A stretch of 64,000 nt of DNA from Chrysomallon squamiferum (Eukaryota > Mollusca > Gastropoda > Neomphalida > Peltospiridae). The stretch spans positions 18,940,698 to 19,004,697 of the forward strand of contig CM022670.1 of NCBI GenBank assembly GCA_012295275.1, read 5' to 3'. Below the pieces are notes generated by a model, which searched no databases, was not told where the DNA came from, and saw only the letters and a list, made by a program, of their open reading frames with translations. Shown one piece after another: positions 11,601-20,600 of the stretch. Within the stretch, counting starts at the first letter, position 1. Each line of letters begins with the position of its first letter. Both the position numbers and the translations under genes were made by a program.

Positions 11601-14600
11601 TATTAAAGAAAAGAAAATTCTTTAAGCTTGTGCTTTGGCTTGATGTTAAAATGTATGAAATTAGAATTTGTTCTTTAAATGTTATATTGCCTTAGTTAAA
11701 TATAAACAAAATATTTGCCTTTAACTGAAGGAACTTTGCAGTTTAATAGACATGAACTGTTCCTAATAACAAGAAAATTTTAGGAAAAACATGATATATC
11801 AAGATTTCTTTTATTGTTTTAATTGTACCATTTTTGACCGAGGGATGGTGTTTTTGATGAATGTCTCAGAGGAGCCAATAAAGCTTTTGTTTATTAACAT
11901 GTGTGATAATTATAAGTACTAATATCTTTATACTGTAGGTGTGTTCGAGACTTTAGGGATTCGTGCTCCTTCACAACAATTTGATGGTTCACTTCGAGGT
12001 AATTAATAGAAAAAGCATTATGATGTTCATTCACTTTACACAATCCCTCAGTCAAATTTTTCCTAAATAAATATGTGTATGTGTATGTTTGTGTACAAAG
12101 GTAGATATTTTATCTTAAGTAAATTTTGTATTAGAATGTTGATAATTAAATTACTAAGAAGACCAAAATGATGTGAACTTTTTTGAAAGCACCCAAAATA
12201 TTGTTAATCATCCAAAAAATTGTTGTTTTTTTTTGTTCTGTTTTTTTAAGTGTTTCCTTTTAAAAAAAAAAAAATTTAAACATACAAAATGGGATTAGAA
12301 CTATACCATCCTGAAATGCATATTTTTTGTCTTACGTTCAAGAATGTTTTGTTTATTCATACAAAAGGATGTGTGTTTGTATTATTATTTTTTACCTTTT
12401 TTTTCTTCTGTTTTTTGCTTTAATTATCATTTAAATTTTCTGAATCTGTATTCAGTTTTTATCTTTTCTGTTAACAGTAAAAATTGAAAACCAGTATCCA
12501 TTTTAATTATAATTATTTTATGTTATTATGTTTACCTAATGTCCAATGATGTTACCCCTGTAAAAAATATATTCTGTATTTAATGAATTTAAAATAACAC
12601 GCGTAATACTTCCATGACCATGTGTTTGACCTTGTAGAACAGTTTAATTAATGTTAAAGAATTTAGATACAATTTTTAACAATGCCTTTGTTAAATGCAT
12701 CTTTGTTTTTCAGATGTACCTGTTACAGGAACTAATCAGATACAGACTACATTAAATGCACCCAACGATTTTAATGTTACACCTCAAGTTCCTCAAATAC
12801 CAAGTATGCAGAGAATGCCAATACAAAATATGCCACTGCGAACTACCCCACCTCCTGCACAGGTTTGTTTGCCATAATTATTAAATTTGATTAATTTTAA
12901 AATGGCAAGTATAAAATTTTATTTTACAGGTATTTTTTGTAGTTTTTTAAAGGTTAAAGTCAAGTAGGATAAAAGAGGTACTTGTTACAAGTAAAAGTAA
13001 CTTTCTTTATTTGAATTATGCTAATTATGATTTCATATCTTCTCTATCTAGTTGCCTCTGAACCCTAATTCTGTAACTATGAATGCTGCACTGCGTGAAT
13101 CCAACCAACAGTTGCAGGAGGCATTGAAGAAAACATCGATACAACAGCCAATCAGCCAGAGTGCTGCCCAGACTGGCATTCCACAGCCACCATTCTCAAC
13201 TCAGCACCAGGCAAATCAGTCCATTCCCACTCCTGCACAGTCCCAGCCAATGCCACAACCACAGCGACCTGTCTCACAACCCCAACCATCACCGCAGCAG
13301 TTGCAGTCAGGGCCTCTTCAACAGTTACAGCAGCAGCAAAATGCAGCAGGTGTGCAGGTGCCAATGCAGTCAAAGTTACAACAGCAGCTGCAGCAAACAC
13401 AGCAGGTAATTTGTTTATGTCATGTCAGACATTTCAATAAAAATATGGCCATTTTTCTGTTCTCTTAAGTATGTCTCAGAGATCATAATATTGCAAAATG
13501 TCAACATTTCTTCTATTTTATTTGTTTTAATATTATTTTATTGTTTGTAGATGGAACAGCCTCAGATACCACAAGATGTCAAAGTCAAACAAGAAGTTAT
13601 TGAACCTAATCAGCACTTGTCAAGTCTCCTGTCCAGTTCCACACCACCACCACCAAGCAGCATTGGTACTACTTCTGCAGGCCAGATGATGTCATCTTTC
13701 AGCAGTGTTGGTGCAAATTCAAACACAACCTCCAATTCCCTCAAGGATATGAAGACAGAAATAAAAAGTGAAATAGACACTGATTTTAAAACTGAGGGTG
13801 AGAAAGTAATGAACAGTACAAATTGTGCTACCAGTGGTAAAAGTGCTAATAATAATGCTCCACAAAATGCAGGAAAATGTATTCCTTCAGTCGAAGTTAA
13901 AATGGACACCCAAGATTCTGATTCAAATTCAGTTCCTGTTAAAGAAGAACAACAGAGTGCCACCACTTCAGGTACTGAATCGACAACTCCAAAACCTGAA
14001 GGGATGGAAAGCACCGCTGAGGCTAGTAATAACAGTGAAGATTCTAAAACTAATACAGAGTCACCAGCTGGTAGTTCTGCAAATTCTTCAGCAGGCACAA
14101 TTGCGCGAAAACCAAATAAAAAGAAAGGTAAGAACTTTTATTTTAATATAAGCTTTCATTAAAATTAACAGAAGTTTGATTATTTCTGGCTCACAGTATA
14201 TTGATTTTGTTACATTATTTAAGTCAGAAATTAATAAATAAATGTAAATATTTTCAGTGTTTAAACCAGATGAATTACGTCAAGCTTTGATGCCAACTTT
14301 GGAAAAATTATACAGACAGGATCCAGAGTCTCTTCCCTTCCGTCAGCCAGTTGATCCTGTTATGCAACAAATTCCAGTAAGTTTTCTTTTTTATAACAGA
14401 AAAAATTTACAAACATGAATAAGTGAAAGTTTATCATAAAGCATATTAAAATTAAACAAAGTAGTGTTTTTTTTTCTCATAAATAACCCAGTAAAAAAAA
14501 AATCATTAGATTAACTAATATATAATTTTTTTATTCAAAGAGCACCTTTGAGATACTTTCTTTAACATTTTGAGTGGATCTTGATTAAATTAATATTTAT

Positions 14601-17600
14601 TTGATGCTATACCAGAATTTGACTTCATCACACTGACATGATAGGTTGTTACGGATATCTATGGAGATGTTTTGCCAGTTTTGAAAATATTATGAAAAAA
14701 GTAAATATCATACTGGCTTTAAGATTAAATATTTCCAAAATGTATTTTCATGATAAATAATAATTAATAGCAATATTTATTAATAAAATGCAAGCAAAAT
14801 TCAACAAAACCAATAAAATTACAGAATATTTGTTAATCATAACACAATATTATTAATACATTTTCTATTTCAGGATTACTTTGAAATTATCAAGAAGCCA
14901 ATAGATCTGTCAATGATTAAACGTAAGCTGGATACTGGGCAGTACCAGGATCCTTGGGAATATGTTGATGATGTATGGCTAATGTTCGAAAATGCTTGGG
15001 TGTACAATAAAAAGACATCTAGAGTTTACAAATACTGCACAAAGGTAATAATTTCATACAGTAAAACATTATGTTTTGTAGGGTTAGCAATTGTAAAAGC
15101 CACACAGCCATAACCCTCAGTTCATCACTAACTAGTAACTGATACTTGTTTAATTCTTTAAATTACCACATAGGATTGAAAATTCACACCACTATACAGC
15201 TATGAATATTTTTACAATCATTCATTGGTTCTACTTTTTTCCTTTTTTTCTTTTATTTTAAATCAGTTATCTGAAGTATTTGAGAGTGAAATTGACGGAG
15301 TTATGCAGTCGCTGGGATACTGCTGTGGTCATAAATATGTGTTCAGTCCCCAGGTTCTCTGCTGCTATGGGAAGCAGCTCTGTACAATACCTAGAGATGC
15401 CATGTATTACTGTTATCAGAACAGGTAAAGCTAGAAACGATTTTAGATAAAATGATAAATTTAAAATTAGTGTCTACTAAATTTAAAAAATAGTATGAAG
15501 TGTTTCTGCTTCAGAATGTAATAAATAATTAAATTTGAGAATGTTATTTATTTTTGCTCTCTGCTTCATCTTCATACACATTAAAACAAATTACTTTCAG
15601 TTATTCATTTTAACATTTTCTTTTTCTTTCCTCTTCTTTAGAGTTGTATATTGTGAAAAATGCTTCCAAGAAATCCAAGGTGATGAAATAGAAGTATGTG
15701 ATGACCCAACTCAACCAGCATCGTATGTATTTAATGTTATTGTTTGTAGTACTAGTAGTAGTATTTAATGTAACATTTTCTAATTATTAGGCTTAAGAAA
15801 CAGTTACAGTTGGAATAAGGACCCAGTTAATATTTCTTCATAGCATAAAATAACTTGAATGTTTCTTTAAAAATAAAATAAAAAAGGGAATAGGAACATA
15901 AAAATGCTTTCACTGGATTATTGTTTATAACTGTTTTTTATTATTACTTTGCAGAAGAATCCCAAAGGCTAACTTCGAAAAGCTCAAGAATGACAAATTG
16001 GAATACGAAGAGTAAGTTTCATCAGAATCATTAATATGTTTTGTCAGAATATGAAAAGTCAGTGTTACATTAGATCTGTATACGTGGGTTTAGATTTTTT
16101 TTTTTTTAATAATTAACTGTCATTTTCTGTAGATTTAATAGAAATTAATGCTGCTTCGTTAGCAGGTGATAAGACAGATTTGTATATTGATGTTTTTTCT
16201 GCTACTTAGTTCATTGGTTTTTTGTGTGGTTGATCACAAAACATTGTTTTTCAGTTTCATCAATTGTCTGGATTGTGGACGGAAACTGCATCGAATATGC
16301 TGTCTTTGGTTTGAACCCATCTGGCCTCAAGGGTAAGTAGCCATAATTGACTTGTAAAAAAAAATTTTATTATTGTTAAGTTTTTTTTTTTTTTTTTTTT
16401 TCTTGCCATCTTTATTTTTCATTTTTTTATAATAGTGAGAACTGTTTTGCTATAACCAAATAAGTACTTTTTGATATTTGTGGGTTTTTTTCAACAGAAT
16501 TGAACTACATAAATAATTTTTATAGTTAAATGGATTTGTTTTTTATATTTGTCTTTGTTTTATGAATATTGCAGCTATACTTGTGATAACTGTTTAAAAG
16601 CCAAGGGAATGAAAAGAAAAGAGAACAAATTTGGAGCAAAACGTAAGTACCGTTATATTATGGACATAACTGTATCTCTGAGAGTTTTTTAGTGGTTTTT
16701 TAAATGAATTTTAAAAATGGGATCATTGATATTCTGTTACTGGTTTGATCATTAGTTGCATATTGTTTAAAATGAAAGTTTGACTGGCTGAAACAAAGCC
16801 TTTGAAATAAGAACACTTTTTTTTTTTTGTAACTAAATATTTTATAATTCATCTCATGAATCTGCTAAGTGATAAAATTTTGAAACTTAAAGTACTGATG
16901 ATAATCTGAAATATATTTGATTCTTTTTGCATTTGTTTATTTGAAATTTATACTTTCTTTTATACTCTTCTGAACAAGCTCGTATTCATTTTCTAAATAT
17001 TTCTGTTAGCTGATTAAGAAAAATCACATCAATAGAGAAGAATGCTGTCCTTACAGATCAAATCATTAGATATTTATTTTCTTTTTTCAGGGTTACCAAA
17101 CACAAAACTAGGTACCTATTTAGAAAATCGCGTAAATAACTTTCTTAGGAAAAAAGATGTTGGTGCTGGTGAAGTGTCTATCAGAGTTCTGTCCAGTTCA
17201 GACAAAGTTGTGGAAGTGAAGCCTCTTATGAGAAAGAGGTAATTATGATTACATACACTTTACAAAACAGTTTGTCATTGATATGGTTAAAAAACAAATG
17301 GTGAAAGTAAATATAATTCAGCATGATTTTGCACTTTTATTTCTCCTCTTTTAATATTGTGAATGTTTGTTGTTCTTAATTAATGAAGGATTGTTGAACA
17401 ATAAAGTGTTTACAGTGGTCAGTAACAAAAAAATAAATGGGTTTGTGAACAAATTAGAAAATGTTGTTTATAATTATCTGCTTACTAATAATAATCTAAA
17501 TTACTTGCTTTATAAAAAGTTCATGCATTTCATTTACAAGTTAGGTATAATACTATGTGTTTGCTAATAACACTTTCTGTTTTCAGATTTGGCAAGGAAT

Positions 17601-20600
17601 TCCAGGAATCATTTGTATACAGGTCCAAATCTATGTTTGCATTTGAAGAAATTGATGGCACAGATGTATGTTTCTTTGGAATGCATGTTCAGGAATATGG
17701 CTCAGAATCTCCAGCACCAAATACAAGGTGGGTAATATAATTATAAAAGTATTATATTCAGAACTTTGTAACAAAAAAGTGAAAGCTATCTTCTTAGGTA
17801 TTATGATTATTGGGAGAAATTGGACTAATATTTAAAACAGGATATATTTCGTTATTCTTTCCATGTAAATTTAAATTTAACATTTAATAATCAAGTTGCT
17901 ATTTTAACATTGTTATATGTATATTAATAGATTTTGATTAAACAAAAAAAATTTCTTCTAAATTCTTAGGTATAATTTTCAATTTTCTTTTTGGAAAGAA
18001 TTACTAAATCATTTATATTTAAATTAGAAATATGACCATAGTAAATAAAAACAAGCTAAAAAGAAGAAGAGTAAACATTGTGTTATTAATAATTGATGGG
18101 AAATTTTTGATTAACTTTTTTATTGTTTGTTTAAAGAAGAGATGAAAGTAATTGTTACAGGAAGGTGCACCTACATTTACATATTTCTTTATTTATGTTA
18201 CAGGAGGGTATACATATCATATCTGGACAGTGTTCACTTTTTCCGACCTCGTGCATTAAGAACTGCTGTGTATCATGAGGTTCTCATAGGATATCTTGAA
18301 TATGTGAAAAACTTGGGTTTTACAACAGCTCACATCTGGGCTTGTCCTCCTAGTGAAGGTGATGACTACATATTTCACTGTCATCCACCAGAACAAAAAA
18401 TTCCAAAACCAAAACGACTGCAAGAATGGTACAAGAAAATGTTGGACAAGGCAATCATTGAAAGATGTGTCACAGATTATAAGGTTTGTGCAGCCCTGAA
18501 CTGATACAGTTCATTTCAACAAAGGAATTTTGTTTAGCTATGTTGACAATGTGTTCATGATATTGTAAAGAAATTTATCCAGTTCTTAATAAATGGAAGC
18601 CATATAGCTGAGCATATGTAAAATAACAGGAAATAGATCTTAAAGATAAATATTCGATTGAAGTTGATATTTCAGTTTCAGTAATTTTTGTAAACATACC
18701 AGTAGTAAAATAATTTAAATGTAGACATAGCAAATAGAACTAACAGCAAATGAAAACAAAATTCTAACTAGGTTTAATAATTTGTTAAATGCATTTTTAT
18801 TTTATTTTATTTTATTTATTTTTTGTGTTACAGGATATACTTAAAGATGCTATAGAAAATAATTTTACCAGTGCGACAGAGTTACCTTACTTTGAAGGTG
18901 ACTTTTGGCCAAATGTTTTGGAGGAATGTATTAAAGAACTGGACCAGGAGGAGGAGGAAAAGCGAAAACGGGAGGAGGCAGAGGCTGCAGCTGCTGAAGC
19001 TGAAAGTCAGGAAGTGGTAGATGACACGGGAGATCCGGTATGTGCACTGGTAACATACTTTTCTTTACTTGCTTTCTTTAATAATAGTATTAATACAGTG
19101 CAATATACTAACACAGCATTATCAATGTGACATCAGATAGTTACTTGGATATTTATTTCATTATTTATGTTTGAAATTCTTTTTTGTTTGTTAAATGTAA
19201 GGAATTTAATCTCTAATTTTTGATATTAACAAAATGTTTGCCAATTTTCTATTCAGATCAATTAGTAAATTGTTTTCTTTGATTTTTTAAATTAATGTTT
19301 TGAAAGATAGATTTAAAAATATTTTTACATGCATGTTAATGCTTCCAAATGTGTATAAAAACTTAAAATTTCAGTTTTATTAGTTATTTTTTAATTTTAA
19401 TTTATTTGGGTCATTAATGGATGTTTGTATATGACACTTGTAAATGATAACTTAGTTGCTTTATCTTGCATTTATTTTTTTGATACACAGATTAAAATAC
19501 ATAAATTTGGAAAAGATAGTTTACATGCTTTTATTTTTTTGATACACAGGATAAAATGTATAAATTTGGAAAAAATAGTTTATATCTGTGCATTTGTTTG
19601 CCTTTGTTGATATATTACTATGCTTTTGTCTTGTGTACCCATCACTCTGTACATTGTTTGGAAGCATTTTTGATGTCAAGAATACTAAGTGTGAGTGCAT
19701 GTTTTCCCTGTAACTCTTTTCTTCACATTTTCAGACAATTGCTGGCAAAAAGAAAGGAGAAAAGAAGGGGCGTAACAAGAAAGCCAGCAAAAACAAAAAC
19801 AATCAGAGAAAAAACAGCAAAAAGTCCAACTTGCCTCATGGTGGAAATGATCTCACTGCTAAAATCTACCAGACAATGGAAAAACACAAAGAGGTTGGTT
19901 TAACAATTGGAGAAACTGTATCTTGTATATATTACAAATAATTACAGTCTTTGTCATTCAGAATTTTAAAATAGGTCTGGTAGAAAGTAATACTTGGCAA
20001 AGACAACGTATGTTTTAAGTAGATAAGGGACTGATGAAAAGATATGATGTTTCATATTACCTACTAACTAAAATGTATAGACTTTTCATTTTATTTTTTT
20101 ATGGATGATGGTGTGTGTGTTTTTTTTTTTTTTAAATGTTCTCCTGCACTGTAATATAATCTTGCATATTCCATTAAACAAGTTCAACTGTGGACTTTTT
20201 TTTATTACTCAACTCTAAACCATTTATAAATATTCATATTTTATTCCAGGTGTTCTTTGTTATTCGTCTGCGTCCACAAGCTAATCATGAGCTACCTCCA
20301 ATTGTGGATCCAGATCCTCACATCAGCAATGAGTTGATGGATGGTAGAGACTCGTTTCTGACCATGGCTCGTGAGAAACATTTTGAATTTTCTTCACTCA
20401 GAAGAGCGAAACTTTCTACAATGGCTTTACTTTATGAATTGCATAATCAAGGAAGAGATAGTTTTGTGTACACATGTAACAGCTGCAAGACTCATGTTGA
20501 AACCAGATACCATTGTCAAATCTGTGATGTAAGTATGATACACCGGTTTCTTAAATATTTATTATGATCTTTCAGCAATGTCTCATTTATATTCTTGTAG

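Noticed and set aside
13610-14098. 162-codon frame antisense to CBP exon 13
   Set aside because: Shadow of a real coding exon: Ser/Thr/Glu-rich sense codons give Val/Leu/Ser-rich antisense without stops.
19425-19610. 61-codon frame with repeated peptide in CBP intron 24
   Set aside because: The repeat comes from the intronic tandem duplication; the flanking exons already join in frame without it.
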